This document shows, piece by piece, positions 31,974-41,762 of a stretch of 64,000 bases of DNA. This DNA comes from Echeneis naucrates. Lineage: Eukaryota; Chordata; Actinopteri; Carangiformes; Echeneidae. The notes under the pieces are model-generated. The model was not told where the DNA came from. It was given only the letters and a program-made list of their open reading frames with translations, and did not search any database. The stretch lies in the NCBI RefSeq assembly GCF_900963305.1, contig NW_021780170.1:1-64000 (forward strand), given 5' to 3'. The translations under genes were made by a program, and so were the position numbers. How positions within the stretch are numbered: position 1 is the stretch's first letter; every line of letters starts with the position of its first letter.

Positions 31974-32041
31974 CATTTCCTGAATTGAAACACAGACGTA
32001 TGGACATAAGGCAGTAAATGCTGTTTGTTGGTGCTGTGTCA
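31974..32041 (+). ncRNA. mir430: miR-430 hairpin, subtype D (miR-430a-like)
   Basis: Mature arm at about 32015-32036 (aaatgctgtttgttggtgct). The 5' arm tgaattgaaacacagacgta pairs across the seed. The relative in the minus arm is at 56644. Confidence 0.75.
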
Positions 32042-32363
32042 TGCTAATGGTCCTCATGAATTTAAGAGGATTGTTCCTGATGGACTAAATGTGATCTTCA
32101 TTACATTCCATTACCAAGACCATTGAAACTGCCTGAACAAAGTAGAAGATGTAAGATGGGTAAAAGCCTGAATGGGAGTCCATTGGAACTGCGACACAAC
32201 AAGGAAGTGGCTGCAAAGACTCTTTGGAGGAGATCATATGTGCAGTAAAAAATTTTTAGCTGAATGTGGCTTCTATTCTCTTTGCTCTCTTTTTCCCCTT
32301 CGGTGTTAATTTACAAAAACAGCATTAATTCTTGGAACCATGTTTTCTTCAGATCTAACTCGG

Positions 32364-32425
32364 ATCACTCCAATCAGAGACACTGATGAAGTCTTGTCCA
32401 TAAGTGCTTATCTTTGGGGTTGTCC
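32364..32425 (+). ncRNA. mir430: miR-430 hairpin, subtype C
   Basis: Mature arm at about 32401-32422 (aagtgcttatctttggggtt). The 5' arm actccaatcagagacact pairs as actccaa/ttggggt and cact/agtg. Confidence 0.83.
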
Positions 32426-32531
32426 TGGCTGGAATTTGGACAAAAATTACAATCAGTTTTAGTAGTTTTAGTTCGACATCTAGTTTTAGTAATTTTGTGA
32501 GATCAGCTAAATTCATGAACTTGTCATCAAC

Positions 32532-32600
32532 ATTTCCCCAACTGAAGCACAGACTTGTGCTGTGAGAGCAGTAAGTGCTATTAGTTGGGGTCGTGTTGGT
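32532..32600 (+). ncRNA. mir430: miR-430 hairpin, subtype B
   Basis: Mature arm at about 32572-32593 (aagtgctattagttggggtc). ccccaact pairs with agttgggg and agcac with gtgct. This is the last hairpin of the plus arm. Confidence 0.83.
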
Positions 32601-32649
32601 GAGTTCAGATCAGTAAGTTTTATCAATGTTTGGGGAGTGGGGGTTGTGA

Positions 32650-32990
32650 ACGTTTGAATTTGTTTGAACGGGGGAGAACTTTTCAGTCATCAAAAATCTC
32701 ACACAGAGCATTGATCATACATTACAACCTTTAGTGTTCTCACACTCCCTGATGGTCTAGTGGCTAGGATTCGGTGCTCTCACCGCCGCGGCCTGGGTTC
32801 GATTCGAGTCAGGGAAAATGTTTTTACTGAAAAATACAGGTGATTGACCCCAGAACATAAATATGTCATCATGCAGCTGGGGGTTATTCCAGGTAGGAGT
32901 TTCAACGAACTTTGAGTCTCTCCCTGAACTCTGAGTTGACTGAGGTCGATGGATGCCATACTGAAGCTGCACTAGCTGTCAATAGTTTTA
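32650..32990. repeat. Inverted duplicate of 45400-45735 (Glu tRNA segment)
   Basis: The flank cagtcatcaaaaatctcaca, the Glu gene and the following sequence to ctgagttgactgaggtc recur in reverse orientation around the Glu gene at 45574. Confidence 0.75.
32746..32816 (+). pseudogene. tRNA-Glu (CTC), T stem damaged
   Basis: Acceptor TCCCTGA, D arm and anticodon arm with CTC are good. The T stem 3' strand reads CGAG instead of CCCGG and is one base short. The inverted duplicate at 45574 is intact. Confidence 0.72.
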
Positions 32991-33166
32991 GTACCCACTC
33001 TGCCTCCTTTGATCTATTGAAAAGTTGACATGTTTCATGTTGGTTCAAACTGACTGAACACAGTCCACTGCAGTTAGCTGAGCTGCAGACCAGTCAGGGT
33101 GGAAGAAGGCAAGTTGGCAGAGGCAGTGTTCTGCTGGGTAACTTTGGGTCTGAAGAAACTGCTAAT

Positions 33167-33236
33167 CACCTAACGTGGGGCTCGAACCCACGACCCAGAG
33201 ATTAAGAGTCTCATGCTCTTCCGACGGAGCTGGCTG
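33167..33236 (-). pseudogene. tRNA-Lys (CTT), degenerate
   Basis: T arm GTGGG-TTCGAGC-CCCAC and anticodon arm with CTT are present. The 5' acceptor and D arm (gccagctccgtcggaagagc) are altered and shortened. Confidence 0.62.
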
Positions 33237-33488
33237 CTAGAACTGCAAAAAAACTTTGAAAAAAATTGACAAAAAATACAGAGTGTTATATGTATTTCAA
33301 GTGTGAACAAGACAAGAGCATGATTGTCTTTGGAGCTTCATTAACATTGTGCACTCCATGGTGGAGGTCATGACAAGAGATGGGCAGAGTCTTTGATCTC
33401 ATACATATGTATGTGCATTCTCAGTAATTTGTTTGAGTGACTAAGGAGGAGCAGTTGAACATTTCATACAGCATTATATTATAAATGC

Positions 33489-33560
33489 TGGAAATGCCGG
33501 GGATTGAACCCGGGGCCTCATACATGCAAAGCATGTGCTCTACCACTGAGCTACATCCCC
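33489..33560 (-). tRNA. tRNA-Ala (TGC)
   Basis: A complete 72-nt tRNA. Anticodon arm CATGC-TTTGCAT-GTATG, T arm CCGGG-TTCAATC-CCCGG, acceptor GGGGATG with CATTTCC. The G-T-containing acceptor is acceptable for Ala. Confidence 0.9.
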
Positions 33561-34068
33561 TGGATGGCTTCTTACATACTGTGACAGGTGAAGGTTCATT
33601 CTGATGGAATGAACTGTTTCTACACAAGCTGCATGAATGTGACACAGAGCTCATGTTTAAAGTATTTTTCTTCAGTACTCTTATTGTGTCTGGAGCTCTG
33701 ACTGTTGACATAAGTGCAGGTGACGTAAATTCAGCAGGACAGGCAGCATTATCAGTGGCCACTGCCTCATCATAGTCCTTGTAGCAGAAGAGTAGCTGCT
33801 GCCTCAGTGACAGCTAACAGGGATCCTAACGAGTGATAAACAATAAACAGACATTTCCAATTGTCATCAAAATGTATTCTTTATATACATTTAATGGAGT
33901 CTTTGATCTCTTTGATGTCATTCAAAGAGATCAAAGACTCATTCATTCAGGACATTAATGTGACAGTTTATTATATGCTAAAGAAACTTTGGTAAGAGTC
34001 ATGATGGTCAGCCACGTAACAGCCACGGGGTATTTTCAGATCCAAAATACATCCCTGTACATCAGAGT

Positions 34069-34098
34069 GGTGCTGTGGCTTAGTTGGTCAAAGCGCCT
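34069..34098 (+). pseudogene. tRNA-Thr 5' fragment
   Basis: Same truncated Thr head as at 23953, joined to the same spacer (cttgttgctcaggtcagatg), so the truncated unit itself was duplicated. Confidence 0.6.
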
Positions 34099-34338
34099 TG
34101 TTGCTCAGGTCAGATGTTGTAGAAACAAACTAGTTTTGGTGATTAACTGCATGGAAAACTTAGACTAATGACAGCCCGTGAGAAAGTTGCATCCAAATGT
34201 TTCATTGATTTGGTTTAAACAGATTCTTATTTGAGAGAATAATCACTCATCACAGTAATTTACTGTGACAAGCCTCCCTCTGCTTTTCCCCTTTGCAATT
34301 TCAACCCCACCCCCACATGAAAAAATGCAGTGTTTGGT

Positions 34339-34410
34339 AGGGGACACCCAGATTTGAACTGGGGACCTCTTGATCTGCAGTCAAATGCTCTACCACTGAG
34401 CTACACCCCC
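34339..34410 (-). tRNA. tRNA-Cys (GCA)
   Basis: A complete 72-nt tRNA. Anticodon arm TTTGA-CTGCAGA-TCAAG, T arm CCCAG-TTCAAAT-CTGGG, acceptor GGGGGTG with TGTCCCC. The only Cys gene in the window. Confidence 0.91.
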
Positions 34411-34893
34411 CATAAACACACACAGCCCATCACTGCAGATCAGCAGGTCTGACTGAAAACAAGCTGTAAAGTATGAACCACAGCACTGCTGGGGTTTGAA
34501 TGTGTAGGGTGCGAGAGGTCAACACTTGTGCTCCTCACAGTTGTGTGTCATTTGTGTGTCTGAAGAGCTGCTGCCTTTGATACATCGCCTGATGATGTAA
34601 CAATACTCACAGAATGAAACTCCTCCTTTGAAGCTGCTTTGAAGAATTTCCAAAATCACATGTGATTCAGATGTAAACACAAAGGCTGCCCCACTGTCAC
34701 AATTCAGAGCAGCTGAGAAGCTGATTGCAGTGCAGTCATATTCAAATAATAAACAATGTTCTACGTTGCTCAAAGTGAGATTTACAGTTTACTTCATCCT
34801 CACACTACATGCTAATGTTAGCACAGTTGCACTGCCCCTTTCCTCTACATTGGTTTCTGTTTCCTCGTCAGAGACTGGCAGCTGGACAAACAT

Positions 34894-34947
34894 GTCAGGA
34901 TGGTCGGTGGTCTAAGGCGCCAGACTCAAGGTTAACTCCTTGAGAGA
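34894..34947 (+). pseudogene. tRNA-Leu (CAA) 5' half with intron
   Basis: The sequence gtcaggatggtcggtggtct, then cgccagactcaaggttaact, is Leu(CAA) from acceptor into its intron. The 3' half is missing. Confidence 0.6.
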
Positions 34948-35486
34948 TGTGTTTGCTTTCCCACTAAAACTTGAAAACGTATCTAAGTAATACTTATGCA
35001 GAGCTTTCAGTTGTCACCCTACCACTCCAAATGTGAAACTGACGTGCAAATATGGAATGATGCAATAACAGCCAAACAAGTAGTTGAGTATGTGATTTTA
35101 TTTCTATTTAGCATGCAATGTCTCAGTCTCTGCTGTCTGTTCCACAGAAGAACATGACAGCTCAGCGGGCTGACATGAACCACGTGACCACCCTGCAGTG
35201 AGATCAGGGAGTGTCGGGACTCTTCTCTCTATGGGACACTGGATCTGTCTGTCTGTATCATGGCAGACACTCTGAACTCCTCTAAAACACGCTGGATTTA
35301 CTGATATGAAAGTGTCCACCGGTCCACCAACCCACCATCGATATATTGTGATGGTGTGAACAACATGTGAGCAGGAGAGCAGCTGCTTAAGTTTATGATG
35401 TGTTCAGGAAACAGTCAAAGCTCCATACACAACAATAGTCCTGCTTCTGTTTACCAAAAGCCTCCAAAGTCCACCCTCCAACAAAG

Positions 35487-35559
35487 AGCTAAATGTGGGC
35501 ATCGATCCCACTACCTCTCACATGCTAAGCAAGCGCTCTACCATTTGAGCTAATTCCCC
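35487..35559 (-). pseudogene. tRNA-Ala (AGC), acceptor 3' strand altered
   Basis: All internal arms are Ala(AGC)-like and the 5' acceptor is GGGGAAT. The 3' strand reads atttagc instead of attctcc, so the acceptor cannot close. Confidence 0.65.
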
Positions 35560-35740
35560 AGCCGGCAGCGCATGTTCTCTAAATGAATATATAGTGAAAG
35601 TATCTCCAGGAGTAAAATGATTAAATCACTACCTCAATCTCAATTGACAATCTCTGTATTATATCAGAGGCCCTTTGCGGTACATATACTTATCTTTATT
35701 AGCATTTGTATCTGTACACACACACACACAATCACACACA

Positions 35741-35825
35741 CCACGTTTTCCAGCCCTCATGGTTCTTGGGGAATCCATGCATGTGGAAACCCTTCTCGGA
35801 CTGATTGGAGCATCCAAACGCTGCA
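35741..35825 (-). pseudogene. THAP-like zinc-finger fragment, copy 1
   Basis: Minus strand reads AAFGCSNQSEKGFHMHGFPK then NHEGWKTW, the pattern of the start of a THAP domain (C.....C...S..G...F.FP). The first residues are absent here, and a (CA)n tract follows. Copy 2 lies in opposite orientation at 54511. Confidence 0.5.
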
Positions 35826-35925
35826 CTCCTACATTAAAACAAACCACTTTACCATCAACCTCAGCTGCAGTATACACATTACACTTCCATTACCAGATCC
35901 TCTGTATATAGATGTACTTCAGAGT

Positions 35926-35980
35926 GGTGCTGTGGCTTAGCTGGTCAAAGTGCCTGTCTTGTAAACAGGAGCTCTTGGGT
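35926..35980 (+). pseudogene. tRNA-Thr (TGT), 3' truncated
   Basis: Acceptor 5' strand, D arm and anticodon arm (CCTGT-CTTGTAA-ACAGG) are intact. After the variable loop the T arm is replaced by a short duplication of cttgggt. Confidence 0.65.
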
Positions 35981-36194
35981 CTTGGGTCTTTCCCCGGTCT
36001 TTCTTTTCATCGGCCTCATCCAGCAGAGTGATGAGTTTACAGACAGGAGGTGACCACTGTTGTATCACTGTTCATGTAGAGCAGCTGTGTTTTATACTGC
36101 AAGCAGCACTGAGTTTCTAACATTCAGGAATTGAAATCCCAGTCTTCCACAAGACAGGCAGAGATCTTATCCGCAAAGGGGTTTAAACAAAGAA

Positions 36195-36268
36195 CATCCC
36201 TGGGTGGGCTTGAACCACCATCCTTTCAGATAACAGCCGGACACGCTGACCGATTGCACCACAGAGAC
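36195..36268 (-). tRNA. tRNA-Asn (GTT), slightly degenerate
   Basis: 74 nt with good acceptor and T arm. The anticodon stem has one mismatch (TCCGG with CTGAA) and the loop is CTGTTAT. Possibly a recent pseudogene. Confidence 0.65.
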
Positions 36269-36503
36269 ATGTTGAGACATGTTGAGAAAATAAAAGTGAT
36301 GAACTGTGGATGGCAGCCTGCTGTCGGTCTGACTGAACAACGATGCAGAAACAACAGACAAAGTCAAATGAATCAGAATTAAGAATTAAGGGTTCAATTC
36401 AGTATAACATGTCTTTTTAATCATCTGACATCACAGACCTTCTGACATCATAGATCATCTGCCATGGCAAAAGCAGTGCAAAAGTTCACTTCAAATGCAC
36501 ACA

Positions 36504-36543
36504 GGCCGGTTAGCTCAGCTTGTTAGAGCGTGGTGCTAATAAC
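36504..36543 (+). pseudogene. tRNA-Ile (AAT) 5' half
   Basis: The sequence ggccggttagctcagcttgt to tggtgctaataac is the Ile(AAT) head, cut after the anticodon arm 5' side. Confidence 0.62.
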
Positions 36544-36611
36544 TCTTGTCCAGAAACTGCAAGTAAAAGCTGTAATACAGGAAGTGATGAGCAGGAACTC
36601 CACTGAGAGTG

Positions 36612-36672
36612 AAGCACTGCTGGGGTTTGAATGCAGGATGTCCTGTTTATAAGACAGACACTTTAAGCAGCG
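36612..36672 (-). pseudogene. Decayed tRNA-Thr-like fragment
   Basis: Minus strand gtctgtcttataaacaggac with a TAT-reading loop and a T-arm relic ctgcattcaaaccccagcag. Same relic family as 14210 and 52840. Confidence 0.4.
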
Positions 36673-36874
36673 AAGCATCAGTGCTGCCAGTTTCTCTGCA
36701 GTTTTTCTCTAAAACCACGTCTGTGTCAGTCAACGCTTGTGCTCCTCACAATTGTGTGTCACTTCCACAAAGGTTGAAAGCTGTGCTTCCACACAACACG
36801 AAGGTGCCCTGTCCTTTGAGTAGAAAACTATCCAGGCTGCAAAATGCTGAGTCACAGGAGCATTGCTGTGCATG

Positions 36875-36956
36875 GTTGTTGTGGCCGAGTGGTTAAGGCG
36901 ATGGATTAGAAATCCATTGGGGTTTCCCCGCGCAGGTTCGAATCCTGCCAACAACG
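36875..36956 (+). tRNA. tRNA-Ser (AGA)
   Basis: A complete 82-nt class II tRNA. Acceptor GTTGTTG with CAACAAC, anticodon arm ATGGA-TTAGAAA-TCCAT, T arm GCAGG-TTCGAAT-CCTGC. Confidence 0.94.
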
Positions 36957-37153
36957 TTTGCTTCCTTCTATGGCCCAAGTTTCCCATTTGGGGAGAGACA
37001 CAGCTGAGTGCTGTTGTTAGGACTCATCTAAGAGGAGGAGAGCACTCACTGATGCTCAGTTATCATTATCAAGGCCGGTGATAGGGACACACCTTTAGTT
37101 CCACTTCCAGGTCATGGAAGCAATAATGAGAAGTCATTTCCACTGTGTGCTGT

Positions 37154-37226
37154 GCTGAAATAGCTCGTATGGGAGAGCGTTAGATTGAAGGTTTAAAGGT
37201 CCCTGTTTCAATCCCGGGTTTCAGCA
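37154..37226 (+). tRNA. tRNA-Phe (GAA) variant
   Basis: 73 nt. The acceptor GCTGAAA pairs perfectly with TTTCAGC by two matching changes. The D arm (ctcgtatggg) and the T stem (a G-to-T change breaking its last pair) deviate, so function is uncertain. Confidence 0.6.
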
Positions 37227-37441
37227 GCTGTTGTGGGTCCTTTCAAAGACATTCCCTGAGCTTTGTTATTTAATTATGGAGTTAAAGTCACTTAGTGTAA
37301 CACATCACAGATTCTATGTCTTCTCCATGAACGCCTTTTATACCAGGCATTGGTTCTTAAGTTAAAGCCGAAATGAGAGATAAAATGTTATTCGGGAAAT
37401 TTCAAATTGTTTATTCCCTTCACCTGTAATACACCTCTGAC

Positions 37442-37514
37442 CAACCACAAAGGGACTCCAACCCACAGCCTTCTCATCCAAAGGCAGACTACTCATCCTT
37501 TAGGCCACGTGGTC
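37442..37514 (-). tRNA. tRNA-Arg-like body with TTG anticodon, copy 1
   Basis: 73 nt that fold like Arg(TCG): acceptor GACCACG with TGTGGTT, T arm GTGGG-TTGGAGT-CCCTT. The anticodon loop is CTTTGGA, which reads TTG (a Gln anticodon) instead of TCG. The anticodon stem is weak and the T loop is TTGGAGT. Likely a pseudogene made by CpG loss, but see the finding. Confidence 0.55.
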
Positions 37515-37600
37515 TCTGAGTGTGGCTGATTTTAATGTCTTGTTGTCAGTTTATCGTCTGTTCCATCGTCTCTACCAGCACTTGACTGGATCCATCTTGA

Positions 37601-37625
37601 TCACTGAGCTACATCCCCTGCATGG
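37601..37625 (-). pseudogene. tRNA-Ala 5' fragment
   Basis: Minus strand GGGGATGTAGCTCAGTGATC, the head of Ala(TGC). The duplicate lies near 46920. Confidence 0.5.
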
Positions 37626-38027
37626 TGTGACAGCTTTAGCTTCTGAGATCATGCGACAGGTAAAACTTTTGAGTGCATAAATAACCAAAAAAAGTGTTTT
37701 TGTCTTGTATGATAAATGCAATGTGCATTTGTGCTGCTTAGATCGTTGGACTTTCTCCGTCATTTCCCACTTTGGACAAGGGTCAGTGTTTAAGTCCCAC
37801 CTGCCCCAACAAAATTCTGATGAAATACATATAACCATTCAACAGCATCACTTAGTTGGAGCAGTTAGGAGGAGTTAGGAGCAGAACAGTACACATTACT
37901 GAGGAAAGCGATAAATGACATTCTCCATGTTTTCCTGTTAATCAGTGCTGCTGAAAAACTCCTGACATTTTCCAGTTTAAGTTATCACTCCTGGTGGGAC
38001 AGTAAATGAATCTTTAGTGTGTATAAA

Positions 38028-38099
38028 TAGCAGAGGATGGTTTCGATCCATCGACCTCTGGGTTATGGGCCCAGCACACTTCCGCTGCGCCACTCTGCT
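38028..38099 (-). tRNA. tRNA-iMet (CAT, initiator)
   Basis: A complete 72-nt initiator copy with one change in the D stem region (gaagtgtgctgg). Anticodon and T arms are consensus. Confidence 0.88.
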
Positions 38100-38208
38100 T
38101 ATACTTGGCTGCGCTTCAGTCTCTTCTGGATCCGTGGGTTGAAAATCCTCCGTGCTGTGCTGTGACCCAGCTGATGTTGGTTGGTTAGATGCTGGTAAAG
38201 ATTTATGT

Positions 38209-38279
38209 TGCATTGGCCAGGAATTGAACCCAGGCCTCGCACCTGGGAGGTGAGCATTTCACTGATGAACCACCAATGA
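38209..38279 (-). pseudogene. tRNA-Gly (CCC), degenerate
   Basis: 71 nt with loop CTCCCAG giving CCC and T arm CTGGG-TTCAATT-CCTGG. The first base is T, so the end of the acceptor does not pair, and the D arm (ggttcatcagtgaaatgctc) is rearranged. Confidence 0.6.
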
Positions 38280-38490
38280 CTGACCACCATAAAAGGCCTT
38301 GAACACTTGTTTACACTTTGTTTCCTCAGACATGCTTTTAGAAACATGACAGCTAACCCTAACCTGATCACAGAGAGTCTCTTGAACGGCTCTTTAATAT
38401 GAACAATGGGAACCAAGTCACACTTTCAGGCCCCCCAGACAATTAGCTTCTATCACTCTGGTGTGAATGAGCTATAAAGATGCACATGCT

Positions 38491-38563
38491 CTCCCCGTTG
38501 GAGAATCAAACGCCAGTCTTCTGCGTGACAGGCAGAGACACTGTCCACTATACTAACTCAGGA
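38491..38563 (-). pseudogene. tRNA-Asp (GTC), degenerate
   Basis: The anticodon arm keeps CTGTCAC, but the T arm (ggcgtttgattctcc) and acceptor (tcctgag) carry several changes. Confidence 0.62.
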
Positions 38564-38687
38564 GCAGGAAAGACAGATATCACGTGGTGTGTGACTCCAC
38601 TTCCTCTGTGAGTGGGTGAGTGGCTCTGAGTGGGTTTTAATTTGGTGGAAATGGACCCAAATAACTCTTTTAGTGCTAAAGGTTGCA

Positions 38688-38759
38688 GACCCTTGATCGA
38701 GGGGTATGATTCTGACTTTGGGTGCAAGAGGTTCTGTGTGTAAATCCCAGAGGAGCCCC
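38688..38759 (+). pseudogene. tRNA-Pro (TGG) relic
   Basis: The words gaggggtatgattctgactt and tgggtgcaagaggttctgtg follow the Pro(TGG) pattern, with many substitutions in all stems. Confidence 0.45.
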
Positions 38760-39003
38760 TCATATGATGTGTCCACTGTCTGCAGTTCCACTATTCAAGT
38801 GTCAGTAAGTTAGACAACATGAATTCAGGAAGGCTTCTCTGCAGCAGCTCAGAGCCTCTGTGGTTAGGTCAAGGTCCAAAGAGGATGTAGATCAGTGGTA
38901 GACGTCAACTCAATGATGAGCCAAGTCCACTGTGACAAATATTTTCTTTAGCATAAAATAAACTGTCACATTAATGTCCTGAATGTGCTGTGTGTAAATA
39001 ATG

Positions 39004-39033
39004 AGATCCTGGGTTCAAATCCCAGCAGTGCCT
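39004..39033 (+). pseudogene. tRNA-Thr 3' fragment
   Basis: The sequence gagatcctgggttcaaatcc and cagcagtgcct is the T arm and acceptor of Thr. The same fragment with the same flanks is at 51231. Confidence 0.55.
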
Positions 39034-39345
39034 TGCTCCTAATGTTAGATGTTGTGGATAGAAAGGACTCATACATGGAGAGCACAAAATATTAAATACA
39101 TTTGTCCCCAAAATACACCTTACAGCAGTAGAGGTGAAAGGAAAAGCAGCTTCCATCAAAGGTGGGATTTGAACCCACGCATCAAAGGGGAAAATGCAGA
39201 AAGATAAACATGAGCACACACTGAATGTTCCTTTACATTATGAGACATGACTTCAGCTGGAAAATGTCAGTTTTTCAAGCAGCACTGATTTACAGGAAAC
39301 GACGAACATTGGATCGTGAACAGCTAGCTGTTGCTAAAAGGCTGT

Positions 39346-39417
39346 TAGCAGAGGATGGTTTCGATCCACCGACCTCTGGGTTATGGGCCCAGCACGCTTC
39401 CGCTGCGCCACTCTGCT
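39346..39417 (-). tRNA. tRNA-iMet (CAT, initiator)
   Basis: A complete 72-nt copy in the duplicated iMet-Arg segment. One T-stem base gives a G-T pair (GGTGG with CCATC). Confidence 0.9.
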
Positions 39418-39423
39418 GTAAAC

Positions 39424-39496
39424 CACCCCAGATGGGACTCGAACCCACAATCCCTGGCTTAGGAGGCCAGTGCCTTATCCATTAGGCCACTGGGGC
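39424..39496 (-). tRNA. tRNA-Arg (CCT)
   Basis: A complete 73-nt tRNA with anticodon arm CTGGC-CTCCTAA-GCCAG and T arm GTGGG-TTCGAGT-CCCAT. This is the undamaged member of the duplicated pair. Confidence 0.93.
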
Positions 39497-39638
39497 ACAA
39501 AAAAACCTCATTATTTACACACAGCACATTCAGTCACTCTCTCTGACCAGTCACTTAACTGCACAGTCTTCCTTCATGAAGGAGGTAAAATGTCCACAGC
39601 AGTAGGGGGGGTGCAGATCATTGGACATGTCATATGAA

Positions 39639-39710
39639 GGGCTCGTCCGGGATTTGAACCCGGGACCTCTCACACCCAAAGCGAGAATCATACCCCTAGA
39701 CCAACGAGCC
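39639..39710 (-). tRNA. tRNA-Pro (TGG)
   Basis: A complete 72-nt tRNA. Acceptor GGCTCGT with ACGAGCC, anticodon loop TTTGGGT, T arm CCGGG-TTCAAAT-CCCGG. One G-T pair in the anticodon stem. Confidence 0.92.
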
Positions 39711-40007
39711 CTTGAGAAGGCCCTCCCCCTCCTGAAACATACACACAAACGGTAACTACACAGAAATAAACATCGGTTGTTGATATTGGCAGTTTTACTC
39801 ATCGGACTGATGCTGATATGTTACAGAATTACCAGCATCAGCTGATACATTGTGCATACCGACATCAAACCTTTGAGAAAGTGACACACAACTATGAAGA
39901 GCACAAGTGTTCACCGACACAGACGTGGTTTCAGAGACAAACTGCAGAGAAACTGGCAGCACTGATGACTGATGAGTAATCCACAGACTGACAGAAGGTC
40001 AGCCAGC

Positions 40008-40082
40008 TGCTCCAGCTGAGGCATCACTCTTCAGGTTACTGTCTTATATGTCCTGCACGCTGACCGATTGCATCACAGGAGC
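40008..40082 (-). pseudogene. tRNA-Ile (TAT) with intron, T arm deleted
   Basis: Minus strand GCTCCTGTGATGCAATCGGT and loop around ACATATAAGACAG with intron sequence. The T arm is lost before the acceptor CTGGAGC. Confidence 0.5.
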
Positions 40083-40172
40083 CTGTGGAGTGAGTCTGCC
40101 AATACACATCACAGGATACATCCAGCAACAGGAAGGTTCTGGAGCTGACCTGCTCTGGGGATCTAGTTTCCT

Positions 40173-40236
40173 GGTGCTGTAGTTTAGCTGGTCAAAGTGC
40201 TGGTCTAGTAAACAGGTTCAAATCCCAGCAGTGCCT
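40173..40236 (+). pseudogene. tRNA-Thr (AGT) with deletion
   Basis: 64 nt with acceptor and anticodon CTAGTAA present. About ten bases of the variable loop and T stem are missing. Confidence 0.65.
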
Positions 40237-40438
40237 TGTTGTAAATGTTGGAGAAACAACATGGCTGATGTAAGATTCCCCGTCTGGATTAGAAATTTCC
40301 GGAACTATTTGTGAAGGTGCTGCTGGCTAACAGGAGTATTATATTTTAGAAGTAAAGTATTCCCTTTTTCAGCTATTCCACTGTTATGTTTAAAATGCAA
40401 AGTACCTTTTTAACCAACATCAAAATACTGGAAACACC

Positions 40439-40601
40439 GTGCTGTGGCTCGCCCCGTCCGGGCGTGTGTGGTCGGGGGGAGCCGGCCTCGCCGCTGTGAG
40501 GCAGGACCCTTGCTGGTGGCTCTGTGCCACTGTGCTCTGTTTGTGTTGTCCGGTTTGTGCCCAATGGCCCTGGGGTCCTTTTGGTGGCCCCTCTGTTCCA
40601 G
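40439..40601. promoter_or_regulatory. CpG-rich stretch before tRNA-Met
   Basis: A locally GC-rich, CpG-containing stretch (ctcgccccgtccgggcgtgt) lies directly upstream of the elongator Met gene, unlike the AT-rich spacers elsewhere. It could be an unmethylated island. Inference only. Confidence 0.35.
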
Positions 40602-40674
40602 GCCTCGTTGGCGCAGTAGGCAGCGCGTCAGTCTCATAATCTGAAGGTCGTGAGTTCGAGCCTCACACGGGGCA
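40602..40674 (+). tRNA. tRNA-Met (CAT, elongator)
   Basis: 73 nt matching the vertebrate elongator Met: acceptor GCCTCGT with ACGGGGC, anticodon arm TCAGT-CTCATAA-TCTGA, T arm GTGAG-TTCGAGC-CTCAC. The only elongator Met copy here. Confidence 0.94.
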
Positions 40675-40892
40675 CTTCTTTAGTTAATAATGAGAATTTA
40701 GTGGTTGGGTCTAGAAGCTCAGTTCTTTTAACACTCTCTGGTTAACATGTTTCAATGATATCTTTGGACCGTCTATGGACCATTTCACTGCTCCGTGTGG
40801 ACAAATATGTGAAGTTTTATAGCTGACCAAGAAGAGACATTTTCTTTGCTCTGCAACGTAACTTTCTGAAAATAACATGTCTGTGGTTGTTT

Positions 40893-41032
40893 TCAGTTTA
40901 ATATCTGATACGTCCCCTACCCGGGGACCATATATTAAATAGATTTTTGGAACAGGGAGATGGAATAGGGGCTTGCTCCGTGCACTCCACGCATCGACCT
41001 GGTATTGCAGCATCTCCAGGAACGGTCCACTC
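40893..41032 (+). pseudogene. U2 snRNA copy, 5' truncated
   Basis: From tcagtttaatatctgatacg onward the sequence follows vertebrate U2 snRNA closely, through gatttttggaacagggagat, gcttgctccgtgcactccac and gcatcgacctggtattgcag. The first roughly 45 nt of U2, which contain the branch-point pairing region, are absent, as is a normal 3' end. It cannot act in splicing. Open frames through it are not genes. Confidence 0.85.
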
Positions 41033-41762
41033 AAATGGATAAGCGTGTGCGTGCAAAGATGCACAGAGTGCAAGTTTGTTGGTGTTTGGTGGGAGTTTGT
41101 TGCAGTTAGACATTCATTTGGTTCCTGTTTTCTGGTCAAGTGATATTTTTATGAGCTCTCTTTGGTACCAGACCATCCCTGTGACCTTACTGTGACCTGT
41201 GGATCTCATTTCTGCCAGCCAGAGTCTGCTACATGTGAAAATATCATACCTTTATGAATGCTAAAATCTGAAAACATTCATGGAATACATAGAAAACAGT
41301 ATCACAGAGTGACAAATATTGTTAGAACTTTATAGCAAAGTATGTCACAATAAGTAGAAAATATGTTGAAAGACTGACGGCATAGGTCTCACTTTGAGCG
41401 ATGATTTAGAAAATAATGCTCAAATTTAATTCATTTTCACAAAACTATAATCCATTTTCAGTTTCAATTATTTTCATGTTACGCCATGTGATGATTTTAG
41501 GCATAATACAACAAATTGTCACATAATTTCTGATACCAATGAAAAATCTAAAAACAACATGTTTCTATAAAGATGAGAGTTAGTAGAGCAGAGCCTTTTT
41601 TGTGCCTCTTATTTAAATTTTTTACAAAACCCCTTTTTCTGGTATACATGTCACTGACCCAAACACAAATGAATGAGGACAAAAAACAACAAAGCAAAAG
41701 TAAAAAAAAAAAGACCAAATATGTTAGTTTACTTTTGGTCAACCAGTAGAGATCCTGCAGTC

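Larger units (their letters stand above)
29880..32640 (+). other. mir430: miR-430 cluster, plus-strand arm
   Basis: This arm holds about eleven hairpins whose 3' arms carry the miR-430 seed AAGUGCU or AAAUGCU and, in most, a UUGGGG-type 3' half. miR-430 is expressed as long polycistronic transcripts at zygotic genome activation; it binds maternal mRNA 3' ends and promotes their deadenylation and decay. Four subtypes alternate here: A (GUGCUACUUGUUGGGGCAG), B (GUGCUAUUUGUUGGGGUAG), C (GUGCUUCUCUUUGGGGUUG) and D (AUGCUGUUUGUUGGUGCUG). C matches zebrafish miR-430c closely. Spacers of 100-300 bp recur between hairpins. I cannot place the promoter. Confidence 0.88.
37340..37740. repeat. Segmental duplicate of 46660-47050
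   Basis: About 390 bp match in direct orientation, including the Arg-like tRNA, the block gctgattttaatgtc, an Ala tRNA fragment and gataaatgcaatgtgcattt. Small indels separate the copies. Confidence 0.82.

Noticed and set aside
37735-37810. Further tRNA-Pro-like gene (gatcgttggactttctccgt)
   Set aside because: Only scattered words match; no stem can be formed.
40711-41139. 142-codon minus-strand frame
   Set aside because: It runs antisense through the U2 snRNA copy.
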